NCBI GenBank assembly: GCA_019321725.1
Contig: CM033110.1
Location: 20,825,278-20,889,277 of the forward strand
Reading direction: 5' to 3'
DNA: 64,000 nt
Origin: Paulownia fortunei
Taxonomy: Eukaryota > Streptophyta > Magnoliopsida > Lamiales > Paulowniaceae
The notes below the pieces were generated by a model. That model made no database searches. It was not told the origin of the DNA and was given only the letters and a program-made list of their open reading frames with translations. The stretch's first letter is position 1. Every line of letters begins with the position of its first letter. Both the position numbers and the translations under genes were made by a program. Below, piece by piece: positions 23,506 to 34,621 of the stretch.

Positions 23506-24816
23506 TTATCTGCACAAAAGCTGTTGCTCCTCCTGTTGTGCTCTATTCAGAACCCTCTTGGCTGTGGCTCTTATAGGGCAATTTGAGCTCACAAAATTGT
23601 CCACCAAGTGGAGATACGTCTTGAGATCATGGCAACTGGCTACGCTTCTGTTGCTTAGGTCTGGGCAATCCCTGCTACTGAGCCTAAGCTCTTTGCCTAT
23701 CTCGGCGTACACCCACTGCGTCTCCTCCACACGCTTCTGCAGCCAATTTGACAGCCCCCCCACCATTTGCATCTCCCCGTTTCTCGACACTTGTGTGCTG
23801 TCCTCTCCCAGGACAAACCCGGGAACCTTTGTGATCGGATCATCAGAATTCACAATCCTTAGCACTTTGGTGCCTGTTTTTTCTAGTTGGCATCGAAAGG
23901 TTTTGTTCCCAACTCTTGGCCCCCCAAATGAAACAACAGTCACTAGAGGTGCATGTTTGAATGTTGAGGTAATATCATGGGCAGTTAGCGTAGCCAATGC
24001 CGCGCCAAGGCTGTGGCCCGTGACCGTGATGCTCAGCGGCTCATTAGCATATTTATGGAGAATTTTGTTAATCTCCTCTCTTATTGAATCTTGTAGGCTA
24101 GGACCCTTCCCCAGCCTCGATGTGTACAAGCTCAAAAATCCACTCTGTACCATGGATTCGGAGCTGTTGGATGATGTCATGTCAGTAGGCAGGCACGTCA
24201 ACGTAGCACGTAAGTTTTCGAGCCACTCCATACACGTGGCTGTGCCTCTGTACGCTATCACCACGTCACGGCGGCCCAGTCTCGCAATCTCATTCTTGTC
24301 GTTGCATATTGCCACGTAGCCTATCCAGCTGGACCGAATGGACACCCAACTCGGTATTTTATCAGTCCAGTTAGGCAGCTGGACCCCGCATGTGGCGTGC
24401 AAGCTCTTAATCACTTTATACCCCGTCTCGCCGAGCCCGCACTCAGTCAGCATCGAGCCCTTCGGGTACAGACACGCGGCGTAGCCTGGCGAAGACGTTT
24501 CGAAGTCGAAGCAACGATAGGCCGCCTCGACAAATTCCCCGTACCTTAGAATCTCATCGCGTAGGCCGTCATCCAGAGGATCAAGCAAGCCTTCCCAATT
24601 CTTGATCCCTTGAAATTCCATCCATTTGTCGCGGAGCTTCACAGCCTTGGAGACAAGACATTGGCCAGAATCAATGTTTCCCTGTGGATTCCATGAGTTC
24701 GTAACCTTAAAACTCAAATGAGTTGAGCTAATTTTCGGTGAATGTGAGAGGTTGGCAAATTGGTTTGAGCCCTGCAGCATATTGCATGGCCTTACAGTTC
24801 CAGTAGCATGGTTCAT
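23506..24816 (-). CDS. DAD1-type phospholipase A1 (class 3 lipase), probably plastidial
   Basis: A 436-residue intronless lipase of the plant PLA1-I family. The first 60 or so residues are rich in Ser, Asn and Thr with few acidic residues, fitting a chloroplast transit peptide. NWEGLLDPLDDGLRDEILRY (73-92) is the family start of the mature region. Catalytic elements: GHSLG with nucleophile Ser269, Asp325/326 in NSDDPITKVPG, and His in the HDLKTYLH motif (396-403). The oxyanion-side motif is VVIAYRGTATCMEWL (185-199). DAD1 and relatives cut the sn-1 acyl chain of galactolipids or phosphatidylcholine and supply linolenic acid for jasmonate synthesis. The sequence (GETGYKVIKSLHATCGVQLP, RSSWIGYVAI) is nearer DAD1/PLA1-I alpha or gamma than the cytosolic PLA1-II class. 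All catalytic residues are present. A TATA box and a G-box lie upstream. Confidence 0.9.
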   Translation of the reverse strand: MNHATGTVRPCNMLQGSNQFANLSHSPKISSTHLSFKVTNSWNPQGNIDSGQCLVSKAVKLRDKWMEFQGIKNWEGLLDPLDDGLRDEILRYGEFVEAAYRCFDFETSSPGYAACLYPKGSMLTECGLGETGYKVIKSLHATCGVQLPNWTDKIPSWVSIRSSWIGYVAICNDKNEIARLGRRDVVIAYRGTATCMEWLENLRATLTCLPTDMTSSNSSESMVQSGFLSLYTSRLGKGPSLQDSIREEINKILHKYANEPLSITVTGHSLGAALATLTAHDITSTFKHAPLVTVVSFGGPRVGNKTFRCQLEKTGTKVLRIVNSDDPITKVPGFVLGEDSTQVSRNGEMQMVGGLSNWLQKRVEETQWVYAEIGKELRLSSRDCPDLSNRSVASCHDLKTYLHLVDNFVSSNCPIRATAKRVLNRAQQEEQQLLCR

Positions 24817-24924
24817 AGTATTTGCTACAATCAGTGTGTGAGTGTGTGTTGATATTATGACAAAGAACAGAAGTGAATAATTAGCACTTGAGGTTGCATT
24901 GTTTTGGTTACACTGAGAAACTGC

Positions 24925-24932
24925 ATTTATAG
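24925..24932 (-). promoter_or_regulatory. Probable TATA box of the DAD1-type lipase
   Basis: CTATAAAT on the minus strand, about 110 bases upstream of the ATG, implying a 5' untranslated region of about 80 bases. Confidence 0.6.
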
Positions 24933-25101
24933 TAGTATATATGTGTTTGTTTATGGCGTGGAAAGAAGTGGGGAAAGGAGCGGACGGTGCTTCGGTTGAT
25001 AAGGGCAGCTGGTTGGTTTCATGGGATGGATTTGTACTGAAGAATGTTTGAGGATTTGTTTGAATCTAAGTCAGAATTTTGTACTGTTTTAAATTTTGCA
25101 T

Positions 25102-25107
25102 CACGTG
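25102..25107. promoter_or_regulatory. G-box CACGTG upstream of the DAD1-type lipase
   Basis: A perfect G-box about 290 bases upstream of the lipase ATG. It is the core site for MYC2-type bHLH and bZIP factors in jasmonate, wound and ABA responses, so it suits a jasmonate-pathway gene. Function is inferred from motif and position only. Confidence 0.45.
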
Positions 25108-25109
25108 CA

Positions 25110-25685
25110 TATTTTATTGGGGTCACGCTCTTTTCAGTAAATTTTAAATCGGAAAGTGACGTTTCAATTGAACTTTTTGTACTAATAAATCCCACCATTT
25201 GGTGCACTTACTATATCTATGGTATATACATAAATTTTTAATCGTGAAACTCCCTCCATCTTAGTATTATCCCTCATTTATTGTAATACTGAATTAATAG
25301 TTTAATATTTGTACCGTGGTTTATCTTTTTTTTTTTAATAATTTTTATATTATTAAAACTTCAAAAGTTTTTATTTTGTTAGTTATTTTGATTGGGGCCC
25401 ATTAATTGAATAGAGTCAATCAGGCGAGAAATTCTTATATCTTTCCGACCAGAAAGGCACGCATGGAGTCATTTTTCATTTTTCCAATTTTTTTTTTCTG
25501 TTTTTTCTAATGTTCTCTGCCGAAGACAGATTATTCGTAATTTCATTCAAAGAAAAATTGACACTTACATGAAGTTCATATTTTTCTTTCTAGTTGTCCA
25601 ATAAGTCTTTCAGCCTTTCTAGATTGTGGATTCATGGTCCTACATCGAATTTCCTTTTCTGGCAAGTAGCAATTCTATACATTCA
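25110..25685. other. Intergenic, AT-rich
   Basis: Distal promoter side of the lipase up to the CACTA-like element. No gene is seen. Confidence 0.5.
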
Positions 25686-25929
25686 CGCTATAAGAAAAAG
25701 AAATATTAATGATAAAATATTACGTGATAATGTAAAAATTATATTAAGTGATAATAACTATTATTTTGTCAAATTTTTTAAACTTAATAGTGATAATAAT
25801 TAATATTTAATTATTATTAATAATAATTAGTGATATATATATATATTTAAATTATCACTTTTGATATTAATAACACACAATTTAATAGCAAAAAAGTTAT
25901 TACTGTAATTTTAACAAGATTTTTGTTGT

Positions 25930-25961
<32 letters not shown>

Positions 25962-27081
25962 CTTAATTACAAAAACTATTCATAAATTCGACTTATTTAT
26001 AGGAATTAACCATCACATCTCTTTCTCTCTTTTTTTCTTTTTTCTTTTTCAAACAATCATGAATTGTTGATTAAAATTTACTGGCGAGACACGAGGATGG
26101 GGAAGCTAGGTAGAAGAGGGGCAACGTGGACGGGTGAGGTGGAAAGGGGGAAAAGAGGAGGGGGACGATGAGGTATTGCAGATGAGGTGAAGGGTGGCAG
26201 TGAGGGGCGGAGGATGGGAAAGACGTGGCGGGGCTATGGTGGGCAGCGGGAATTGGTTTTTGGGTTTGTGAGTTGGAATGGCGGGGCTGTGGTGGGGTTG
26301 GTGGCGAGGCCGGCAGGGTGGCGAAGGGACAGTGGCAGTGGTGAGAAGTTGGGGGGTGGGGTTGCCAGGCTATGTGTTTTTTTTAACCTCTTTTTAATCC
26401 TTTTTTGGCAATTAAGTAAGAATTGATTTTATGCATTTCATTTTCAATGTTTCTTTATTAGTGTTTATTTTCTTAAGTATGAAAAATAAATATTTTCTTG
26501 TAAATATATGAATTTTAACTAATATTTATGTATTTACTTAATTTTATGACAATTAAAAATTCATGATATTTTTATAGTTATGTTAATTAAAAAAATCATA
26601 AATATAGACAACTAATTAATTTATAATACATTACATTTCTGTTTCTAGAGCTTTTCAATAGTATATATAGAATATAATAATTACATCATTGAGTATAATG
26701 AAACATTATAAATATTTTCCAATTTTTTTTTTGTCTCATGAATAGTATCCTAGGGCAAAATAGGTTTTTTTTTTTTTTTACATTGTCTATGACGACGATA
26801 CATTATAGGTGTAATATATAAAATAGAAACAAACGTCAACAAACTCAACTTATAATTTCAAAATTTACAGGAATAATTTTTAAAAATAAACCACATTTAA
26901 GGAGTGATTTTGTAACTAACCTCATATATATATATATATTTTGGTTGTCAATATAAATCACTTAAACATACTTGATGTTACTATTAAATTTGTAAAAATT
27001 ATTATTATAACAAAATAAAAATTTTTGTCATCTAAATATGTACATAATATATTGACATTTATACTTGTTTTTCTTGTAGTG
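25686..27081. mobile_element. CACTA (En/Spm)-type non-autonomous transposon with TCA target duplication
   Basis: The right end, read inward, is CACTACAAGAAAAAC, the standard plant CACTA terminus. The left end is CGCTATAAGAAAAAG. The two 26-base termini match at 21 positions. The trinucleotide TCA flanks both ends (25683-25685 and 27082-27084), as expected for the 3-bp target duplication of this superfamily. The left end differs from the CACTA consensus at position 2. The 1396-bp element has no transposase frame. It contains an AT-rich left arm with an (AT)n tract (25931-25960), a strongly G-rich core (about 26090-26375) and an AT-rich right arm. A similar GTTGTCAATATA word occurs in both arms. 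It is probably immobile without an autonomous partner and with a mutated end. Confidence 0.75.
26090..26375 (+). other. G-rich strand-asymmetric core of the CACTA element
   Basis: About 285 bases with very few C on the plus strand and many GGGG, GGTGGG and GGCGGGG runs. A 79-codon open frame (26187-26426) crosses it, but its Gly/Arg/Trp-rich product is what any such sequence would encode, so I do not call a gene. Runs of three or more G at short spacing could fold as G-quadruplexes. Confidence 0.6.
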
Positions 27082-27089
27082 TCAAGTAG

Positions 27090-27740
27090 TATTAAATAAA
27101 ATTTTCTCATTTTATATAGCATTATAAATAACTTACTGTCATTTATTAGTTTAGTCGCATAAAACTGGTAAAGAAAATATTAATCGAAATGGATCTAAGA
27201 TTTTGAAAATCGGAGGGTGAGGAAAATATTTGGTAAAAGAAGTCGTAAGAAATATATTTTTTCTAAATAATACAGAAGGCAAAAAAAAAAAAAATAAATA
27301 AAAAGCTCACAACATTATCATCTCCAAATTAAGATAGTGTTTAGTCAAGGGACGCTTTAAAACTGTTAAAGAACAATCATTAAAGTGGATTTATGCCTCA
27401 CGAGAATCAGCTAAAAGAAACCTCGTCCAATCATAACCTGTGTGAAAGCTTGCACAGCCTTATGATGCAATAAATATCATATATCAATTACCTTTTGATA
27501 TACAATACAATTAATTTCAATTTAAATTATTTATTGTATATTAAGCACATCACATATAGATAATTAATTTTAAATATATATTTAAAGTAATTTTTTATAT
27601 ACATAATTTGCATGTATTATACAATATAAGATGTTACAAAATATAATTTTTCAATATAACTCCGACATCATCATCATATCCTAAATTATTTTGAATTATT
27701 AAACGCCTAAAAAGCAACCTAAAGATTTACATAAACAGCC
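27090..27740. other. Intergenic, AT-rich
   Basis: Nothing recognisable between the CACTA-like element and the unidentified minus-strand open segment. Confidence 0.5.
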
Positions 27741-27742
27741 TA

Positions 27743-27956
27743 CTCCAAGGCTGCTAGCTTCTCTAATTCAATCTTACATTGATGAATAAGGTGGGAGGGT
27801 TCAAAGTACTTCATGCAAAGATCAATATTTGCCTTTATCCCTACTTTTTCATCCTTTTGGGTCATTATTTTGAATCCTTTTTCAGTTTGGATTTGATGGA
27901 ATTTCTTTTTGGACTCGTCATCTAATCTCCTATGTTTGGAACATAGACATCAGTCC
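27743..27956 (-). other. Unidentified coding-like segment
   Basis: On the minus strand an open frame of about 70 codons, with no ATG at its start, reads RRLDDESKKKFHQIQTEKGF, later KVGIKANIDLCMKYFEPSHL, and ends IELEKLAALE before a stop. The composition (Lys/Glu-rich, helical, balanced) looks more like real protein than the surrounding AT-rich translations. I recognise no family. It may be the last exon of a lost gene or a transposon-captured fragment. Chance is possible. Confidence 0.25.
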
Positions 27957-28282
27957 GCCGTCCAATCCCATTCAGATTTTAAGTACCATTTTTCTTTATG
28001 CATCTTTCTTGCAAGAAAAGTAATAACAGTTGAAGGGCGTTGCCGTGAAGGTTCTGCGAGTGGAGGGATAACAAGTTCGACTAAATAATCCCAAGGATAA
28101 TGATGTACAGAATATGCTTATCATCTATGTACTACTCTTTGTTTGGAGATAATTGATTATTATCTTCATTATTAATTAAGTCTTTATCTTTAAATAGTTA
28201 CGTATTTTAGATGAGAGCAAGGTTCTTAATTCCCAGATATAAAGCATGATAAGACAAAGATGACGTTACTTAATTCAATTCA

Positions 28283-28335
28283 ATTAATACTGGATATTAA
28301 AATGAATAATTAATACTGGATATTAAAATGGATGA
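28283..28335 (+). repeat. Short tandem duplication
   Basis: The word TTAATACTGGATATTAAAAT occurs twice, at about 28284 and 28310, separated by a few bases. It is a near-perfect recent duplication. Confidence 0.8.
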
Positions 28336-30905
28336 TGAATGAGGATCCCATCGCGTTAACTATAGTTTGAAACAATCGTAATTAAGCATGGACTGCCCCA
28401 AAATTCAAATACTCCAATTGTTAGCTAAGTCGGGATATTATTATATATATATAGTTATATGTATTGATCAAAGTATTGTCATTTAAAATGACGTAATTAA
28501 AATAATGAATTTAATGAATTTTCTAATAAAAACTCATGTTAAAAATATGAATTTTTAAAGTTGATTTAATTATTTTTTATTGTGTATCAAAATCAACCAC
28601 CTATATAAATGGTTTCACTTTCACAATCCAAATATTTTTCTTATGGCAATTTACACTTGATCACAATAGTTCTTATATGCTGATTATTTTCTATGTTATT
28701 ATTTTTTTTTTTACAGAGATTGAAAGTGAGAGTATTCTGATATGGAGAATTAACTTTTAATATGATGGTTGTATGTGGGAAATATTTTATCTAAATTGTC
28801 GTAGTGGGGGTGATTTACTTCTCCAAGAAACCACTCAAACTACTCTCGTCAAAATGATTTCAAATAATCTGACCATTTTATTTTTTATTTCTTAAAAAAA
28901 AAAAACAAATAGTATTACATTATATGATCTCACTTCCTATGTCCCATAATAGATGTTAATAATAGCTTCTATCATCATTAATGTCAAAATAAACTTATGA
29001 AACAGACAGTCAAAAACTTGAAATGATTAAATTTCTTTTATAATGAAACTACTTCTTAATCAACAAAGATCTCTTCTATTTGTAAGGTTATTTCATTGAT
29101 ACGAAGTACGGTATATACAAGAAAACTGTTCTAGTTAGATTAAGCACTGCTAATACAATTATTTATTTATTTTTAATGGTTTATTAATTTGAGCCCTATT
29201 GAACATAGTGTAGCTCCAGCGATACTACATTGGAAACGCATTTTTGGTACCTAAATCTTATATTCAAGGCTGAAAATATAATCAAAATCTCAAAGTTTAG
29301 TCCAGATTTATTGCTCAAGAGATTTTACTTTAAGTTTATTTAAAATATTTTTATAAGTTCTTACATTTTATGTGATATTTATGTAAGTTAGGTATTGTTT
29401 GGAGTTTGGATTAACTAGCCAAGAAATGATGCAATAGCTTTTGTCTTTGAGCCTTTGGTATTTACACATCGCACTCAAAGTAAATCTCAAGTTATTCTTA
29501 ATTTCTTTTAATGCCTAACGTACGTAGCAGCAATAATTTAGTTTGGCTTCGCATAGACGTAGTTGAATGTTAAAATGATGAAAATTAAGGTTCACGAATT
29601 CTTCTTTTCTGCCTAAGATTAAAGGGAAGGGAAATTGCTCACGCGTTGTTCCCTTGAAATCTTGTTTTACATAAAAGATTGATTTAATTAGTATTATTAT
29701 TACCTTAAAACTTTCAATGAATATTGGCTGAAGAAATTTGACCATCTTGTTCCCCTAAGGCTTATATGGATGTATGGTGTTGTGGATTTCTGTCCGAAGT
29801 TAAAGATTAACGTAATTGAATCAGACTTTCACTTGTGACACGAGCAAATGATAAGGGGCGTACGGATTTTTTCATGCAATAATCTTTCAACGATCAGATT
29901 AGATCCAAAATATATAAAATCTTAAGAAAAATAAAGTAATAATAAAATAAAATTTTCATATCTGCAAATGATGAATTGAAGGGTATTTTTAAGTGTGAGA
30001 TTTAAAGTTATAATCCTATGTGAAAAAGTGTTTGAGCCCATTAGATTTTTAATTTAAATAATTCTTTAGGTCAGGGCTAATGAAATAATCGGATTTATTT
30101 AAAACTTTGGGCCTAAATTATTATTACCCCATCATATTGCCTCCTTGCAAGTTATATACCAATGAATATATTTAGGAAAATTAGGGTTAAGGGATATTAA
30201 AGTAAATAAATAATTAAGGGATCAACAATATTATAATAACTAATGGATCCAGTACATTCCACGTGTATGCATATTTGTATACGCATAAAAAAAATTAAAA
30301 AAAATATATTTATAATTTATTTGGGAGTTTGAAGTTTTTATTAGTTTGTTTTCATTTATCATAAGTTAAACAGTAGTCAAACTTTTAAATAGTTATATAA
30401 TATAATTTACAGAAAAAGAATAAAGAAAAGCAGATTGGAGAGAGAAAAATAGAAAAAAGAAACCACTACAACGACGGGAGAAATGCGAGAATAGTGTAAA
30501 ATATTTCAACTAGTGAGAGAAGACCAAACTTATCGAAGACGCCAATTGGCCTCTTTTTAATTATTAACAGAGTGTAGATAAGGAAAATTTAAATATTTAA
30601 TTATATACAGAGAAAAACAATGTGAGTAGTGATAAAGAATTACCAAATTGATAGCAAAACTGAAGTAAAGAGTCTCCAATTTATTACCAAGCTCTTTTTT
30701 TTTTTTTTGAGTAAATCGATTATTTACTTCATTATATAATTATTTTAGTATAAGTATTATAATTAATTATAATCATAAAATAACAATACTCACATCAATA
30801 AAATAAGATAAATATCTATACTTTTAATAATACTTAAATTCAAAATTCAATATTAATGGATTTTTAAAATTTCAATCTTACTTTGCATGAACTAAGCCTT
30901 ATGGG

Positions 30906-31330
30906 GACTAGGGTTGCTCACAATCGATCAAAAATCAAAATTTTTATTTGCATTAAAATAGAAACAAAAATCTCAATTTGATTTTTTATTTTTTATTTTT
31001 AAATTTTAAATTTTTGATTTTTTATTTCAGTTAACAGATCCTAATCGAAAACCGTATATAATTTTTTTATATTTTTATATATAATTTTTATATAATATTT
31101 TATACTTGTTTATTTATTTTTATACTATTTTTTTCTCACCAAAACTAAAGTTTATAAATAAAAATATATTTCTAATTTTATTATTTAATATTTCATTTAC
31201 TTTTTATATCTTTTCTAAAAATTTAGTTAACCAAAAACTGAACTAAAAAATAAAAAATAAAAATAAAATCGATTATAAACGAACCAATTAATTCGAATAT
31301 TAGTTAGGTTTATAAGTTTGACCAATTAAC
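30906..31330. repeat. AT-rich dispersed-repeat-like block
   Basis: It starts GGGTTGCTCACAATCGATC and ends with AAATCGATTATAAACGAACC and GACCAATTAAC, with A/T-only sequence between. The general design (GGGTTGCTCA start, ATCG and CGAACCA words at the edges) resembles common plant non-coding repeats. Class and exact ends are uncertain. Confidence 0.35.
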
Positions 31331-31984
31331 ATTTTGGTGCAATATGAACACCTCTCTTTGAATACCTAACTTATGTGGAGTAGATAAGCAAATGTGAAAG
31401 GCCGTACGTTGTACAGAAGGAAAAACAGTGCAATTTCATTATCAGAAGATATATAAAAAGTAGATTTCATCAAATTCAGTTGCAAAAGCACTATCGGAAT
31501 GCAATTTTCTCATTTGAAACACACTTGAAAGTTGAAAATCAAAATTGATAGGGAAATAAATGGGCCATGGGACCTGTATAACTCTTTTAATTTGTGGCCA
31601 CATCTTTCCACCATATACTCCAACACCTCTGCTCCCTAAATTCCGACTTTTTCAAGAAAACATCTACTTAATATCTAATCCAACTTAATAACATCACAAT
31701 ATTCGAATAAAAATTATTTTAGCATTTGACTTTTATTATTAATATCAAATTGATATATAAGTTTTCATAAATATCTTAATTAAAATCCATTTTTTTGTCA
31801 TTAATATCAAATTGATTCAATGAGTTTTTACAAATGATTCACAAACGTAAAATTGGTACATATTAAATGGACCGTATAGATTTTGCTTTTCCTCAAGGAG
31901 CAGAAGACGCCCTTTTCATTTGAATGGATTCGGATCGTATTCCAAGCTGCACCTTTGTTCCTAAGCAAATCCCAAGAGAACAAC

Positions 31985-32661
31985 TCAGTCATCTCCTGGA
32001 TAAAGTCCTACCTCTCATGGTTACAGCCCCACTTCACCAACCTATAGTCCTAGGTCTCCTGGGTATAGCCCAACAAGTCCTGAAAATACAGCCCAACATC
32101 TCCCGCTAACAGTCCTACCTCACCCTCTTATACAGCCCAACCTCACCTTTCTATAGTCCTACCTCTCTTCTCCAACATGTAGCCCAACTTTGCTTGGTTA
32201 CAGCCCAACCTCTCCAAGTTATAGTCCTACATCTCCAGGTTACAATCCTGCAGCAAGAAACAGCCTTTCTCTTGCATATTCACCTTCTAGTCCATAATCT
32301 TGGCAAAGCTTTTTGTAGTATTTGCTCTTTGTGGCTGCTAAATGCTAAGAATCGAAAAATTGTTGTAAGTGCATGAGTTGTTTGTATCGTCAGGGATGGC
32401 TCACAACTGGGTAACACTGTAAATGGTAGTTAAGAATATAAGTGGTTTGGTTTGGCTTATTTTGGAGTTGACAAGTTCGGACATCTCAAAGAGCTCATGT
32501 AGGGTATAACATTGCTCTATTTTAAAATAGAGCATTTTCCTTGAGCACTTTTAACTTGAGAGTTCAGACTGAAATGTTGTTGTTTGTTCTGTGCTTTGCA
32601 GCCCAACATCACCTTCATATTCTCCATCATCTCCATCTAGTCCAAGTTATAGTCCAAGCAG
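31985..32661 (+). pseudogene. NRPB1: Decayed copy of the RNA polymerase II largest-subunit CTD
   Basis: By shifting frame, the region reads degenerate YSPTSPS heptads. Near 31985 it reads SSPG, a stop in place of Tyr, then SPTS, GYSPTSPTYSPRSPGYSPTS. After a frame change it reads YSPTSPANSPTSPS, then FYSPTS, then [19 protein letters not shown], then [19 protein letters not shown] and a stop (about 32295). A further block (32602-32661), preceded by CTTTGCAG and followed by GTAGAT, reads [19 protein letters not shown]. The tail order (GYNP, then AYSPS, then more heptads) matches the distal CTD of plant NRPB1. Frame changes and stops rule out a working CTD. The intron-like gap with intact splice-site words suggests a genomic duplication rather than a retro-copy. 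No other part of NRPB1 is seen nearby. Confidence 0.8.
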
Positions 32662-32669
32662 GTAGATTC

Positions 32670-34610
32670 ATTATGTCGTTGTTTCAATTAAGGGCTTCAT
32701 AAATTCTTTTTCCTTTTCAGAGCTATCTCCCTTTTTTAATTATTATTATTATTCCTCAAATTAACATATCGTAACAACTGGATGTGCTCAAGGCCATCCC
32801 ATACTCCTACTCTATATTCTTAATTATCTGGTTTGATTTGGTATTAAACCAGCACCTAACCTGTAACACATCCTCCCCCACCACACACACACACAAACCT
32901 CAACCCCAACCAACTGTAAACCCCTCCCTTCAAAGACTTGTTGAGCAAGAAGTGCACCATTCTCCATAGCTAGAGAGGGGGGTTGCTTCATTGAAGAAAG
33001 AGTTGATGTGGTGGATCTAAGAGACAAAAAAGTGAGGTGAGTTTGGGCTCATAAGGAGGGCTCGATGTTAGATTATCAGTTTTTTTCAAGCGAGAGTAGT
33101 CTATAGAAGAAAAGATGAATCAAGCTGCGGTTTTACTGCAATGCATCCCATTTAGTTTGCCCCAATCCGCATACGTTGATCTTTTTGTGCATGTGGAATT
33201 GGGGAATGGGTTCCTATCTTCTCCTGGCCGTTCTTGCAGAAAGCCACTGAACTCTGACTCATTTGCCCGGACACAGTTCAGCGAGTTGAAAGAAATGGAT
33301 TTGGGTTCAAATCTCCAACTTGGTCATCCGAGTGTTGACAGGCTATAGAAAAAGGCATTTGTGGTTCACCAATTCGGGTGGGTTCACAAATTCGGGTGTC
33401 GACTTGGGTTGACCCGATTCAAATAGGTCAACCTAAAAATCAGTAACCAAGAAAAAAGTCTCTTTTTATGTTATTCCTCTCTTTAATTGGTATGAATTAA
33501 TCATGTAATAAAATAGTCGTAACTTTAATGATGATACAAGAAAAAATCATTTATCAAGGAACCATAACTGTACTTAACAGGTAATCCAGATAAAGAAATC
33601 CCATTCAATTATCCAAATCAACAATGAAAATGAAATTCACGATGCATAAGTTCAAATATTCAGCCAAGCAATATCGATTTACAAAGTCCACAAATTCAAT
33701 ATATTTGTTCAACGAAATATAATAAATCTTAAAATTCACACTCCACATTCCATAAGTCATAATTCATTAGTTCGAACTGCTCAACAAAAACTGCTCAACA
33801 AAAAGGTAAGACGATTATAAGGATCGAACCGCAATTTATGTAGGGTTACAGAGATTTGGGAAATTGAGATTGGACTTTCTTTTTGGATTTGCCTTGAGAC
33901 TCGTATTAATTAATTAATTTAATATTACATCTAGGTGCTACCTTTACTAGAATACGATCATTTTTCATTAATTGTAGCGCCTACGCACTCAAGCTATTGA
34001 AAAAAATTTATTTATTTTTTTTTTAAAAATGTAAGATGAATATAGATTTTTTTATATTCAAGTCAACTTTTCTTTTTCATATTCAAATCTGCAAAATTAC
34101 ATTAAAAAATGACGATAAAATTCATAATAATTTAGAAAATTAATTAAAAAGTTAGATAAATTATATTAAATTAATTGGTATAAAACTTACTCATCAAATA
34201 TTATATATAAATTTATTGAATTTAAAATTTTGATCTACTAAAAAACTAAAAATATATCTTTGTCTATTTTATTAAAAAATTTATTTCATTCCTCAATTGT
34301 CCTTGATATAGACTACTCAAGAAATTTGACGAAAAAGGAAAGTGCGAGGGATGGTCAATCTATGCTGCCTTAGACTTATTTAGTAAGTGGAGACTCACAA
34401 ATTTATATCTATAATATTATAAAAATGTGAATATATTTTTTTTATTTTTGATCCAATTAAAATATTCTTTTAATATTATTAATTTTAATGATAGATATAT
34501 AATTTTGAAATAAATAATGCTTATTTGTTTCAGTTGGCCAATAAGGTTATTAAATAATTACAAAAAGAAAATATCCATAGTTCAAGACAAAACTGTACTT
34601 TTATTTATTT
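32670..34610. other. Intergenic
   Basis: No gene is supported. The open frame at 33115-33348 has no recognisable domain. Around 33370-33430 there are repeated TTCGGGT words and GGGTTGACCCG, a short inverted word. The remainder is AT-rich. Confidence 0.5.
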
Positions 34611-34621
34611 GATCTTTCAAA

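Larger units (their letters stand above)
28080..31860. other. Intergenic, AT-rich
   Basis: No gene is supported. It includes a short tandem duplication (about 28283-28335) and an AT-rich repeat-like block at about 30906-31330. Confidence 0.55.

Noticed and set aside
23558..24319. 253-codon open frame on the plus strand
   Set aside because: It lies wholly antisense to the DAD1-type lipase, which has full catalytic motifs; this frame has no recognisable domain.
26187..26426. 79-codon Gly/Arg/Trp-rich open frame
   Set aside because: It results from the G-rich base composition of the CACTA core; no family features and no promoter.
33115..33348. 77-codon open frame with tRNA B-box-like GGGTTCAAATC nearby
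   Set aside because: No tRNA fold or A box could be assembled, and the protein has no recognisable motif.
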